From Platycarya strobilacea (lineage: Eukaryota; Streptophyta; Magnoliopsida; Fagales; Juglandaceae), in NCBI GenBank assembly GCA_036898215.1, contig CM072552.1:37644056-37708055 (forward strand): a stretch of DNA of 64,000 nt, written 5' to 3'. The notes under the pieces were generated by a model, which was not told the DNA's origin, made no database searches, and saw only the letters and a list, made by a program, of their open reading frames with translations. The translations under genes were made by a program, and so were the position numbers. Positions 11,001 to 24,487 of the stretch are shown piece by piece. Every line of letters starts with the position of its first letter. Positions within the stretch are counted from its first letter, which is position 1.

Positions 11001-12218
11001 AATAAGAATATAGTGCCATTTCGATGTGTTCTTTGATTGCTTTTCAATGATCATGGTTACTTATTACACAATTTCATCATGCATAGCAACATTTGTGCCC
11101 ATAAAGGAAAGGCCAAAGCTAAAAGAATGTTGGCATACATAAACCAATACAGGAAAAGAAAATGATCTTTCATTATTGCATCAGTGTTAATTTAAAACAA
11201 GGAAAAATATATATATATATATATATAATCATTCCAATTTGTGATATAAGCTTGAAATGTATGATGAACAGGAACTTATTTTGCCAAGTACAGACATTCA
11301 GTTAAAAATACTATGTACAGTATTTCGTTCAGAAATGATGAGAATGGTATAATATCACAATTCCTATCATGTCAAATATGCTTTGATGTTCAAATGTTCA
11401 CATATAAATATAAGAGGAATGATGTGAGTGATAGCCACCTTGTTGCAGCCATGAAAATGTGCTTCAGCTTCCTTTTAGGTTCAGGATCAGAACTCAACAC
11501 CTGAAATTTTTGCAGCATTGTAAGTAGAAAATAAAATTCGTTTTTATTATTATTTAAATATCTATTCCAAGTCATTGATCTCAGATACCTGACTAATCAT
11601 AAGATCAGTATGGCTCCAATGGAATGCAAAATAACTGAGAATGCATCTCTCAAACTCCTCCACAAGCTTCACAAAGAGTGAATCTGCATCAGGTTGGCTC
11701 GAAAAGAACGTATAAATATTATCCTCACATCCCTCAGATTTCCTAATGTACTCAGAAGCCAACTTGCATAATTGTGGACACTCTCGTCTGTCCCTGAATC
11801 CCATTTGCCTAGCTGTAGATAAGGGAATGAACACAAATTATAACAAAATCGCATTGGTCAGGAACATGTCAATGTCTTAAAAGAAAGTGTCACAATTTTT
11901 TGACATTTTTCTGGAAAATCACTCAGATCACAAGATGATTACCTACATAATGTGGAAACCTTTCTAGCTTTTGACCATGTCCTGATGAGTTTGATAATCT
12001 CAGGCGTGGAACTATTTTCTGATCTCTTGGCTTCCGAAAACAGTAATGCACGGCGGCAGCAACTATCAAACCAATCGAAGAGGCTACAAAGATCTGTGTG
12101 AAGTTGGGCTTGGTGTCATGATCTGAGCAAAAAAAATATAAGAATTTGAGGTATGATATGATATATCCCAAGAAATGATGACAAGATTTGCTCTTAATTG
12201 TGGCTTACCTTTCTGCAT
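8026..12218 (-). CDS. Membrane-anchored zeta-toxin-fold P-loop kinase (plant)
   Basis: Nine exons on the minus strand, in gene order: 12218-12209, 12122-11943, 11812-11589, 11500-11439, 10771-10568, 9764-9632, 9217-8895, 8784-8640 and 8262-8026. All introns are GT-AG and phases agree, giving 505 residues. The first exon holds only three codons plus one base, and an upstream non-coding exon is possible. Residues 13-32 (IFVASSIGLIVAAAVHYCF) form a likely membrane anchor followed by basic residues. The Walker A motif GGGMGAGKST is at 210-219, and IEADAFKESD, the conserved acidic segment of zeta-type kinases, opens exon 6. Bacterial zeta proteins phosphorylate UDP-N-acetylglucosamine, but the plant substrate is unknown to me. 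There is no antitoxin-like partner nearby, so this is a housekeeping-type plant gene and not a toxin-antitoxin system. The exon 6 to 5 intron carries a MITE. Exon borders are my manual calls. Confidence 0.88.
9938..10302. mobile_element. MITE with TAA target duplication inside the kinase intron
   Basis: Ends are GAGCATTCACAACTCACTAG on the left and, read inward from the right, GAGCATTCATAACCCACTAG: an inverted repeat of about 25 bases with few mismatches. TAA flanks both ends (9935-9937 and 10303-10305). A 3-bp TAA duplication is typical of PIF/Harbinger MITEs. It lies fully within the intron 9765-10567 of the kinase gene. No coding capacity. Confidence 0.8.
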
Positions 12219-13238
12219 GTCTGTTTGAAATCCAGGAAAAAAGAATAGAGAAGATGGTGATTTAATCCTTTTAATTTAGGCTTATAGTTAATTATTATAC
12301 AGATAAACAATCCTTTTCCATTGTTGTGACAATGTAAATACATCAATATGCATGTAAATTAGGTGAACTCATGAATTTTGCAGCAGATTTTAAGATCAAG
12401 TGGTGACTCGTAAAAGTAGTGGGTCAACTTTTATGTGCATGACATGTAGCCTGATTCTCCATGGCTCTCGCTAGTCTCTATTTATATTTCAAGAGGAATG
12501 TAGAGCCACAAAGGGTTCCTACAAAAGTGACGTTATAAAGTGCCAAGTCAGCTTCAAAATAGGTTGCTCTGTTGTTGGATTACGGGTTCCTGCATATTCA
12601 TTCATATTTGAGTTAAAATGCATTATAGACGTTGTTCTCTGCCCCCATCCATAAATTTTTATTTTATATATAATAAATTGTAATATTTTATTAAAATAGA
12701 CAAAAGTTCCATGTCCTTTTTGTATGAATTGGGCCAATTTGAAAATAGATCCAAATGGGTAAATCCGGATTAGTTTCGGAAAGTCTCTCCAAAAAGAGAA
12801 ATAAGTCCAAATAAACCCTGCAATGGTCGTAAGCCTAAAACAGGCGGCCAGTCATGGGAAAAGCCCCCAAATGGCCATCATTTATGTCCAACAAATGGCC
12901 CAGTAAAAAGCCCAAAAAAGAGAGCACATGGGAAAGTGGTTTTAAAATATCTTCGATTCTACTTTTTACTAATTTGCTAGTGATCATATACATAAGAGAA
13001 ATACTGGAGGCAGACGGGCTGCCCACCTCAAGCAAAACAGCCCGCCGCTCACGGTGGCGGCTCCGTTTGTTCTATGGCCGAATCCCCACTTAAATTCATC
13101 TTCATTTTTTGTTGTTGTGTTTTTCATTATGTTTTTTATTTTATTTTATTTATTTTATTTTTTTAATAAATTTTTAATCTTCATTTTTTATTTAATTATA
13201 TTTTTTTATTTTATTTTCATGTGTTTTTCATCATCAAG

Positions 13239-13299
13239 CAGCCCAACTAACGTTGGGCTGCTTTGGACGCTGGGGACAGCCGAACCGGTCCCCAGCGTC
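13239..13299. repeat. Two adjacent perfect hairpins
   Basis: CAGCCCAAC (13239-13247) pairs with GTTGGGCTG (13252-13260), and five bases later GACGCTGGGGAC (13266-13277) pairs with GTCCCCAGCGTC (13288-13299). Both are perfect and GC-rich inside very AT-rich flanks. Confidence 0.85.
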
Positions 13300-16200
13300 A
13301 CCCTATACATAATGCAGCTTGCTTATGGTGTAGATATACGTAAGCTGAATTCATGAAATATGGGATGGAGTATATGAATTTACCTCGATTTAGGCACTGA
13401 TTTATACAGTGATTTTCTCGCTGCTTTTTGTTTTGCATGTTACTTTGGTTTGAATTGATTGCTTTAATTTGTACTTCATGTAGCTTGCTTATGTATTTAT
13501 AGTTATAAACATTTTAGTTTGTATCCGTACTACATTGTAAATTAAGCTTCGTTTTGAGATTTTTTTTACCCTCAAGCTTTTTTTGTAACAATTGTTTTCT
13601 TCTACTATAAGTAAAGCTTATCAATAAAATTGGGGTTGCCATCTCTCTTTCCAAAGAAAAGACTACTAATAACATTCATGTGCATGGCAAGTAACAATAT
13701 TATGGCCATCTAAGAAAATCCAAATCATATTAATTAATTTAGAACTATACTTCAGAAGGATTATTAAGCATTATAATCAAAATCTCTAAAAATTATTCTT
13801 GTAAAGATTAAGAGTAAGAATTTCTCATTTAAAAAAATGCAAGATGATCTTAGTCACCTTATTCCTATTGATACTACAAGAAATTCCTTTTTTGGGATGA
13901 AAGTTTTTATTACAAAAATTGGAGATTTTGTCCTTAAAAACTATTTGAGACGAAATATTTTTCTTCCTCACTTCATTCCAAAAAACCCATTCACAAAAAT
14001 ATTTTGGGACGAAATTTAAAATTATCTCTAAAAGTGTTTTTTGGAATGTACAAAAAACACATATAAGCACATCCAAACATATCAGAATTTTTGAATTTTC
14101 TTTTTATGTATTCCGAATTTTGCTAGAACACGTACAAAGTTGTGCTAGCTAGCTATAGACTGTTCAACTGCATATCTTCCACCTCGATTGCATATATGAA
14201 AAAAAAAAAATTAGTGCATTCTAAGTTTCAAGTAATATTATTATATTCCATATGATAAAGATGATGATGAAGACATGGGTGGTGGCAATATTTTTGAGGT
14301 CAGGAATGGATTGATGGAGAGATTAGGGAGGAGTTGCATGAGAATAAGGAGAGGTTGAGAGATCTATAGTGACAACTATGGCTTAATTTGAGGAAATCAG
14401 GGCTAAAATAGCTTAAAATGGGATAACGGATAATGGGTCGGGTTAAATCAGAAAATGAGTCTGGCCGGATTAGGGTTTTTTTCCCCAGTCCTACGTACGA
14501 CAGCTTTCTCGCAATATTTTGGAAGCTGGTGTAGCTGGACTTTGGCAACGAAAAGAGAAGTTGACACCGGTTTTAAAGCTGGCAATGGCATTAACGTCAC
14601 TATCCTACTTTGCCCAACCACCTATATCTGAGACTTTTTATAACATCACCTTATCTCCATCTTAAAACGCTCCCTTAATTTCCACTCGAAATTTGGATTT
14701 TGAAAGCAATATTTTAAAGACTTTTTCCTGACTTTTAGGATATAAAGTTGTTCCAATATGATCACATATACAATGTGTCAATCAGATCTATCGACCTAGG
14801 ACACCACCCACTTTGGACCTACACCCTTAAATTCCTAACCTAAGCGGCCTGTTTAATTGTCTGTGCATGCTAGCTAGCAGCTGCTATTTTCTACCAAGTA
14901 ATAAGTATATATAATTTACAAAAAATTTATGTACAATATTTTTGCATATTTTTTATATTTTATTAATGTGATTGATTAGCTGTATTATTTTTTTAATATA
15001 AAATAATTATTTTAACTAATCAAATTATTAGAGTGTATTAAAAATAAACAAAAATGATTATATATAACAAATTCTTGTATATAGGGTTTGGCTTAAAGCC
15101 GGCTAGCTATTTGGACGCTGATTACAAGATATATATAATTGAAAAAATAATAATAGTTTTACTACTTATTTATTATTTTTCTACTATTTTTTTTAAATTT
15201 TTTTATTTAATAATTAAGAGAGTGCTTATTAATAAAACTGTAATTTAAATTTTTTTTAATGATTAAGGATGTTAAAAAATATTTAAAAGCAAATAATAAA
15301 AAAAATAAATATACTAAAAATAATAAATAAATGATAAACGAATCATTACTCTAATTGAAATTGCAAGATCGACGATAAGAAGCGGCATATACGTACATGA
15401 TTTAAGTTGATTTATCACGTGGAATGTTCAATAATTCTGTACTTGACTACTAATCATGGGCCTACTTATCCCAAAAAAATTAATACAAAAAGAAGAAAGA
15501 AACTCCACTAAGATGACAATGATGTCATTCTCATCCTTTAATATACTAGAATTATCAGGCCTAAATGAATATTTAAAATTAACAACAGTTCCATAAGCAA
15601 CCAATCAGCTAATTATTAGTTTTATTGGATTTTAATTAGGAAGGTGAATCAGGACTCAATATATATATATATATATATATTAGCTTTATGGCAGGGACTT
15701 GTAGTACTACGTACTACTGATAATTGCGATGTCCAACAAAACTGCATGTGTCTTTGAATGGCTTTTCATGTTTGTTGTTGAATGCTTTTGAAGATATTAT
15801 TGGTGGGTAAGTCAAAAAGTAACAAATAATTATATGATAATCCATTTCTCTCTCTAACATGCAACATTGCAAGTGATGAAGTAGGCGACTAATTTATCAT
15901 GTGATATGATTTACTTTGGAAATTGCCTTTTATTATTGTAATCTCATGATCAGTAGTACTACTGCCATATATGTTAATTTTCTCCTCTTTATTTGCGTCT
16001 TTGACTGGCCTAACATTGATTTTTAACAAGAAAATACAAGCGAAATTCCAGGTAATAGAACGAACACAAACACACACATATATATATATCCGTATGCATG
16101 AGAGAGAGAGAGAATTCTGAGCATGGCAGATAAGATTTGGTTCGATCTGATAATTTTGGGGTCCATTCACTGGGAAGGGAACATGAAAATGAAAATAATT

Positions 16201-18133
16201 GAGGTCATGTTTGGGCATGTTATCAGGACTGCATGCAGTATTATATTATACGTACGCAAGATGATCTGGCCTCTCAGGAATGGGCAGTGACCTGGACGTC
16301 TTCATTGATTTCTCTCAGTCATGTGGATAAATCAGAGACATAGCAGCTGATCTTACGTACTTATAAAGGACTACAAACCGACTGAAACAGCAATGATGAA
16401 GCATTGTTTTTATTTTATTTTATTTTGCTAAAAAATCCTGGAAGTACATATATATATATATATATATATAGATTATAAACCAATACTTCGCGCAAGACTA
16501 ATCTTGATTAATAATATTGTGTTTCTTCTGTATTTCTGTGGACATATAAAGAGCAAACAAGCCTTGTGAAGGTTGCTATATATATATATATATAATCACT
16601 TGGATGAGATGATCAACTCATGAAAGAAGAACAAGATCGATGATAAGAAGCTAGCAAACCCTAATACAGTGTAGATATATATGATTCTGAAGCCACATGG
16701 CTAAAATTAATGATAAATAAGGAGACAAGGCATACACTACAATTGGTTGGAATTACGTCCCGGCCTTCCTGTATTTCACTTTTTAATTTATCTTTCAACC
16801 CGAATGATCTCCATCCCTTCTTGTCTTTAATCTCCGTAAATAATATAAGTGCTTTTGATAATTCTAAATATTTTTCAACCGTAGTAGTACTTTCAGCGTG
16901 AGAAATATCACAGCCATACTCTTACTATATATAAATTTTGTGCATGACTGTGTGCTGAGTGTGTATGCCTTGGATCGAGCTACATTAGTACTCCTCTAAG
17001 ATAAATAAACTTCCAAAAACTGATCATGGCCCACCTGAAATTATGAGCTTCACATGTAGATCTATCACCAATATATATATATATATGGTCGTTTTTGTTT
17101 TCTCTCATAGAAGTTGACCCACAGGAATTGATATATCTGGCCGGCCCACACATTGTGAACAACGTACGTGGCAAGGATACATGAATACTACTACATCCAC
17201 AAACGGATTAGACAAACGTAAGTGACGTGGCTTCATCTCGTGTCTCGATAGATTTTTTTACAATAAAAATAATTTTATATAATTTAACCAACTACATCAA
17301 GTGCTAACATATGAATTTATAATTTTTATTTTTTTATATAATTTCTTTGTATTCAGAATATTTCTTATATTATTATATATATGCTACGGTCAATTTTGGA
17401 AGGATTCAAAGTTTTGTCACACGGTTTTTTGAAAGCAATAGCAAACACATGGTTCTAATTTTATGTTGTCAATAAAGCTTATAAATTAGCATATAAAAAA
17501 GGAAGAAAGAAAGAAAGAATGAATGAATGAAAGCCATGGCATGTCCATTAATTACAACTTATATTCAGTAAACTGACCAAAAGATAGATCAGGATCGATC
17601 AAATTAATAAGACAGTCAGACGTTCACACACTAATTCAACTTTTTTTGTTCTTATTTTATTGAAACTTTAGGCAAAACGCGTGGAATAGGCTGAATACTA
17701 ATTAAATGTTACCTACTTGGTGCTTGCCTCTCGTTGTGCTTTTGCCTGCCGATTTCCATTTTCCGGCTAGCTAGCGATATATATATAGAGAGAGACAGAG
17801 AGAGAGAGACGTTGGTTCAATATCGCAGATACATCCATCCTGATGAACGGTGGTGAAAGGTCATTTTGTTGAGGGGAATGAAGCCTGGTCCGAAATCATT
17901 CAGATGATAGCTAGCTTAGCTTGAGCTTTGCATGAATGATCTCGAACCAGACAACATTCCCCTCAACTTTTCATATTTTGAGAGAGAGAGAGAGAGAGAG
18001 AGAGGTGTTCTTGATATGGCCATGCATTATTTTTCTTGGGTTCCTTGCGGCTTATATACCTAAGGACGAGAGAAAATTCTTTCTTGGGTCACATGACATA
18101 GTAGTTAGTACACCACTATCCACACTACCCCTA

Positions 18134-18484
18134 ACTTGCTTTTCACACATAGGCCAGCTATGTATTTTATTAGATATTTCTTCAGTATTATTAGTATCCA
18201 CATAATATTGCTTTTGGGTTTGATTAATTAAAATTTACTCTTCCAATATGAATGGATGGCTACTTTTGGCACCAATATATATATATATATACTAAAATTT
18301 AAACATATATATATATATATACTTGCTTTTCACACAGGCCAGCCTATGTATTTTATTAGATATTTCTTCAGTATTATTAATATCCACATAAATATTGCTT
18401 TTGGGTTTGATTAATTAAAATTTACTCTTCCAATATGAATGGATGGCTACTTTTGCCACCAATATATATATATATATATATATA
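18134..18484. repeat. Tandem duplication, ~187-bp period
   Basis: The block starting ACTTGCTTTTCACACA at 18134 recurs from 18321 with about 155 nearly identical bases, including GGTTTGATTAATTAAAATTT and GAATGGATGGCTAC. Each copy ends in a TA microsatellite. Small indels (ACATAGGCC against ACAGGCC; ATAATATTG against ATAAATATTG) show it is not an assembly copy. Confidence 0.9.
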
Positions 18485-19430
18485 TAGTCGTCGGCCGGAG
18501 TCGATATGTATAAAGAGCTAGGCGCTATTTAATAATTTAGTGTATATATATCAACAATAAATTTCGTAATTTAGTACTTTAAATTGTGGGTCCATAATCA
18601 ATTTGGGTGTGATTTCATGATTGTAAGAAAATTACTTATTTATGATCAAGTATTTTTAATAAAATAACTATTTTTAATTAAAATAAGTCATTTTTAATCT
18701 TAAATAGTTATTTTCATTTCAAATAATTAGTTATAAATATCATTTTTCTTGTGATGTTACATACCTAATAGCTTATAATAGTTTTATCAAACGGCAAAAA
18801 CCAAGTGTAATAATAGTTTTAACAACCATACACACATGACATATATATAAACATATATGTAAATATATAGAAAATATATATCTAACTCGATCAAATTCGT
18901 TTCATCCTCTCTTTTTTTTTTCCTGTTTATATTTTAAAGTCACATGATGCATGCATTGACATTGTAGCTCTGGAAGACTGGAACTGCGTGCAGCAAAGGG
19001 AGGTTTCAATATTAATGGTACTGGATCGAGCCGATTATTTTTTTAGGGTTGTGACTTTAGTCTTTAGAGGCCAATATGGGATCTCGACCTAGCTTGTGGT
19101 AATTCATGTTCTCAGCTCTCAAGTAAAGGATATATCTTTTGCTTGCCTCTAGGATAAAGGGGATCATTAAGGTGCATGGGAGGAGATGAATACAGAACCT
19201 AATTCAAATATCAATGATTGCATGATCTGGAGCTAGCTGCGATGCCAAACTTAATTTCGAAGCTTACTTGACACAAGTATGGCCGGTTAAAGCTAGCTAC
19301 ATCGTCTTCAGGACCCGACCAGATAGCTCATTTTCTAAAGAAAAGTAAAATTTTAAAGTTACTACAACTCTGTGCATGCTGACTCATGACATGCGTACTA
19401 CTGCAGCTAATTTTATCTTTACCTATATTA

Positions 19431-20011
19431 AAACATTGGTATTGAATTTATCAAATGATTCATCAAACATAAATTTGATGACTTTTATTAAAAAATCTCC
19501 ACATTGAATCCATCAAATCTCTTAATATATAACTTTGAGTTACAGTAAATTTTCACAATATTTCATATTTGAAAGATCACTATTCACACTCTAAACACAT
19601 ACTTTAATCTATTTTATTCTCCTATTTTATTTTTCTCGTTTTCTCTTTCTTATTTTTTTTTTATTTTATTGAAAAATAATTATTTAAATAATTATTTGAT
19701 TGAAAATTTTGGTTGAAAAAAATTAATTTTTTAACAAGGAATTAAAAAATATTTTTTCAAAATGTGGTTGAAAAATAATTATTTAAGTATCATATTATAT
19801 TATTAATATAAATATGGTTAGTGTAATTACAAAATATAAAAAAATATTTAAATATATTTTTATTAAATAAAATATTATTATATTATTATTTTGATGGATC
19901 TAATGATGAATCCAATGTAAAGTTATAGAATTAAATGTTTAATGGATCCATCAAAATTATACTTTCTTTCAAATTTTGAAGGATCATTTAGTAAATCCAA
20001 TGCCAATGCTC
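19431..20011. mobile_element. MITE, family GCATTGG, copy 1
   Basis: Left end AAACATTGGTATTGAATTTATC, right end ...AAATCCAATGCCAATGCTC, flanked by TTA on both sides (19428-19430 and 20012-20014). Shares its subterminal phrases (AAATTTGATGA, TCCATCAAATCTCTTAAT) with copies at 24019 and 41379. It is AT-rich and non-coding. The 3-bp duplication points to a PIF/Harbinger-like family. Confidence 0.75.
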
Positions 20012-20492
20012 TTATATATATTAATTTCCCCAACTCTGACTTGCACTACTTTTATATCTTGATCCTGAAAATCCTACATGCATGAATATTTAAGCAGATA
20101 TCACTACAAAAAAATAATTTTTTATTTATGTTAGTTATTGTCCTGCCAAAATGATTATTTTTTATTAAAACAAATTTGTTTTTGTGTAAATAATTATTTT
20201 AATCACAAATAATTTGCGTTTTTTTTATTGTATGCATTATTATCTTATAGGTAAGAATAGGCTTAAATGCCCTCTTAAAATATTTTATTTTATATCTTCC
20301 TGGAAACCCTATACGCATGAAGCATATGCATTAATATTAATGAACTTTAATTTTGGATTACTATTAAATAATTTTCTTTTTCTCTTATGTACATTAGATA
20401 GAGCTGTAAGCTGTAAAATCCGTTACCATATTATATACACCAATCATCGATCGATGTAAAACAGGGATATTAAATCTACAAGTTGCCTTAAT

Positions 20493-20530
<38 letters not shown>

Positions 20531-22861
20531 GGGCCATCAGTAAATATTGGGTAGATTCGAAATGCAGATATAGATATAAATTCTTGACCGTCCTCGTGAT
20601 TAGATTCTATTTTTTAAACTCCAGCTACTCTATCTAGCTAGCTGACTTTATACAATTTCTAGAGTCATTTAATTGATCTGTTTTCTTGAGATCAGGGTGA
20701 CACATTTTTCCAATGATTGTAAGACTTTTTAAACAAGTTTTACTATACACACACATATATATATATGTGTATATATATCCATTAATATCTAATCATTTTT
20801 TCTCTTTACTTTCGAGTCATTTGCGTGCCTAATATTTCACTCATGATACAATACTTGATGTCTTCTCTCTAACATGAGTTCAAACACTAATTAGGTAACT
20901 GCCCGAGACTGAATTAAGGGAGTGAGCTTATTATATGTAAAGTTGTGTGTGTACATATCCTTTATAATCTAGCTTCATTAAACTATTGATGATTTTTTTG
21001 AACGTACGTAGATAAATTTCATGACATTAAAATTATTATAAAAAAATTGTTTATTTATGGTCACTTAATTATAGTGAAATGATGATTTATAGTTAAAATT
21101 AATCACAAATAATCTTTTCATTATAATTAATTAATCACAAAAACCTATTTTTTGAGTTGCATGTCATCTAGCCTCCATTGTGCAAAATCATAAGGTATAA
21201 TGTGCAATACCTCTTTAAGATTTGCCAGCTGAGGTATATGAAAAATAGATGAAGTGATATAATGATCTTATTAACTACAATAGAAATAATAAATGCAAAT
21301 ATAGATTTTTAAGTATATAGTCATTTGGAGAAAAAAAATAAATATATCTAGGATATATTTGAAAAAAATTAATTTTTTTAATAATAAATCTTATTTTTTA
21401 TTAAAATGATTACATGCTACATGCAATTTTACGATTGAATGCAATATTACTTATTTAATTTATATCTTTAATCATATATCTCAATATATTTATATTAAAT
21501 TTAAATATATCTTAATATATAAAATATTATTATTCAACGTCAATTCAAATTTAAAATTATTTTAACATCTAATCGTACCATAAAAGTTCATAATATGACG
21601 TCAACGGCTTAATTATTATAGCAAAAGGCTAGTTAGCCCTTCCTACACCTCCTATAAATTAGGCAGAAGCTAAAAAGGTTTTGATGCACATGCATGCAGT
21701 ACCATGTATCCACGTGTATATAATATATATATATATATATATATGATGCATGGATATGTACATTTAATCTTGTAATTTTAGAAAATGATTAATGGAAATA
21801 TATATATATCTATATATAATTAATTGGAAACTAGCTGTGTATTTTTACAATCCGATCGATCAGGCATGAAGCAGTAGGAAATTTTTAATTTTTTGCATTC
21901 TGCATGCGTGCATGGTTTCGATATTGATGATAAATAATATCTTACTAATTATTAATTAGTAGCAGGGTGGCGTACGGGGATTAATTAGATAAGACGTGAC
22001 AATTTATAATTTGATTAGCACAACCAAGAATTGACATCCAGCTAAGGAAAATCTATACTGGCCAGCACATTCCTGTCGGCTGTCGGCTCCATTATTCATC
22101 GTGGATTAATTCCCACCATTCAAACTATAATATAATGTCAAGGAATATATATTAATTATTACCAACAAGGAGTAGTGAAACTTCATGATCAGCAACAGCT
22201 CCTAGCTACTAGGTCGCCCAACTCATGCCTGTCCAGAATTATAAAAGAGTAATGTCGTTATAGATTCAACAAATTATTAAAGGAAAATGATATACACAAC
22301 ATAATTATATAATATATTTTATAATAAATATTAATTAAATAAGAAATAATTTTATAAAATATTTTATACAAATATAATATTTTATAAAATTCTCTCTCAT
22401 TTAATATTTATTGTAAAATATATTATGTATTTATATTGTGTGTATATTATTTTTCATTATTAAATCTCGTATATAATTTATTTATTTTGAAAAACTATAT
22501 TAGCTAAGGTTGATCATTGAAATTAATTTTTTCTATAATTTTTATATTTATTTATTTTAAATAATGTGCATCACTTACAAACTGATTTGTAATTTCAAAT
22601 AAGCAAAACGCGGTTTTTGAACAACAAATTTTGATCTCCAAACTGTAGTTCTTTCGTCTGATCTATCAATGTACAGTCGAACGTCTCTTAATTAATTAAT
22701 TGGCTGATTGTTTACTTATTTATTTATTTTTTATTTTTTGTCATCTCACTGCATGCATGCATCTACGTCTTGTTTTCTTGGTCTTGTAGGGTCTACAATT
22801 AAATTTATACATCAAATCTATTGCTACTCGGCCTGACTCTATATAGGAAATAACTTCACAC

Positions 22862-23111
22862 AGGATTATCCAATAAGATTCGGAGTAGATTCAAAATTTT
22901 ATTCAACTCATATTAATTTATTTTTATTTTATTATTATATTTTTTTAATTATTTATATAAAATACAAATTCTTATATACATATTTCAAATCTCAATACAC
23001 ATTTTTTAAATCTTAATTCAACTTTTTCAAATTCTAAAATAATAATAATATTAAAAAATAAACTAAATCCATCTCAACTCATCTTATTTTTTTAATCTAA
23101 ACGAGACCTAA
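22862..23111. mobile_element. AT-rich MITE-like element (AATAATAATATT family)
   Basis: Contains AAATAATAATAATATTAAAA and CATCTCAACTCATCTTA near the right end, followed by ATCTAAACGAGACC. The same core and end phrases recur at 907-1160, 25670-25838 and, inverted, at 62545-62765. No coding capacity. Boundaries are approximate. Confidence 0.45.
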
Positions 23112-24018
23112 GTTTCAAATAATAGACTCCAACAAGAGAGTGTCACGTAGAGCCTACAAACAATCAAATATGTGCTGAGTGATAGAGGAACTCACTCTAA
23201 TGAAACCCTCTCTCTCTCTCTCTCCCTTTTCCTTTTCTTCCTCCTTTTGGCGCCACAAATAGCTTTCCTAGGTATAAACATGATGGGATCTTCTATAGGA
23301 AACACGGGCAGTTGCTAACGATTAAAATGCCAAAAGTTTTCATAATATCCGAGTGTTGCTTGGGAACCAAACAAGTGAATTTAAAAAAAAAAATTAATTA
23401 CGATGAAGTCCAATCAAAATATCCATATGATTATTATTAATTTGCTTTGGTTGAAAGTTCAATATTGGGATAAGTTGAAATTAAGAGTTATTTCTTTTCG
23501 ATTTGAACCGTTGTGATTTCTCGTGTTGCCATTATTTTTTCGAATCTTGGATTGGTGAATCTGTCGGGTGGATAAATTAGGTTACTTAAGATTTCAAGTT
23601 TTTAGGTTTTGTGCATTTTAAAATTTTTTTTCTTCTAAATTTCCTTTATTTTCTCAGCAAGCAAACAATTGTTAAGTTCCTAGGTGAGTTAATTTATTCA
23701 ATGCTTCTCCCAAGCTTCTTCTAGCTTGCACGAGCTCCATATTCAAGCGTCTGCGGTTTCTTAATAGGGTCGAAACTTGCAACCATATTTTGTGAGAGAT
23801 TAGGGCTATGCGCAGAGCAACGGAGAGAAGAATAATGCCAAAGGAGGGAGAGAGAGAGAGCGAGAGAGAGAAACCAAGAGAGGATGGGTGTTTCTAGGAT
23901 TACATAAATCGGTCCAAAATGCCCTTACTACAGTACAATGTGAGTAGGTATAGACTTTATTTTTATGAAATGCTGAAGTGATAATTTTTTATTGGTGTCC
24001 ATTTAACTCCATTTACAA

Positions 24019-24487
24019 GAGCATTGGCATTTAATTTGATCCATCAAATATAAATTTGATGATTTTTACTAAAAAATTTCTACATTGGATCCATCAAATC
24101 TCTTAATGTATAATTTTAAGTAATAATAAATTTTTACAATTCTTCATATTTGAAGAACTATTATTCACACTCTAAACATATACTTTAATATATTTTATTT
24201 TCCTACTTTATTTTTCTTATTTTTTCTTTATTATTTTCTCATTTGGTTGAAAAATAATTATTTAAGTATCAGATTATATTATTAATATACATATGATTAG
24301 TGTAATTACAAAATATAAAAAAAATATTTATATATATTTTATTAAAAAAATATTTTTATATTATTATTTTGATGAATCTAATGATGAATTCAAGGTAAAA
24401 TTATAGATTTAGATGTTTGATAGATCCATCAAAATTGTAATTTCCTTCTAATTAAAAGATCATTTAGTGAATTCAATACCAATACTT
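24019..24487. mobile_element. MITE, family GCATTGG, copy 2
   Basis: Left end GAGCATTGGCATTTAATTTG, right end ...TTCAATACCAATACTT. Internal phrases match copy 1 at 19431. The flanks are CAA on the left and TAA on the right, so the target duplication has drifted or differs. Non-coding. Confidence 0.7.

Noticed and set aside
8026..12218. Bacterial toxin-antitoxin system
   Set aside because: The zeta-type fold is in a nine-exon plant gene with a membrane anchor and no antitoxin neighbour.
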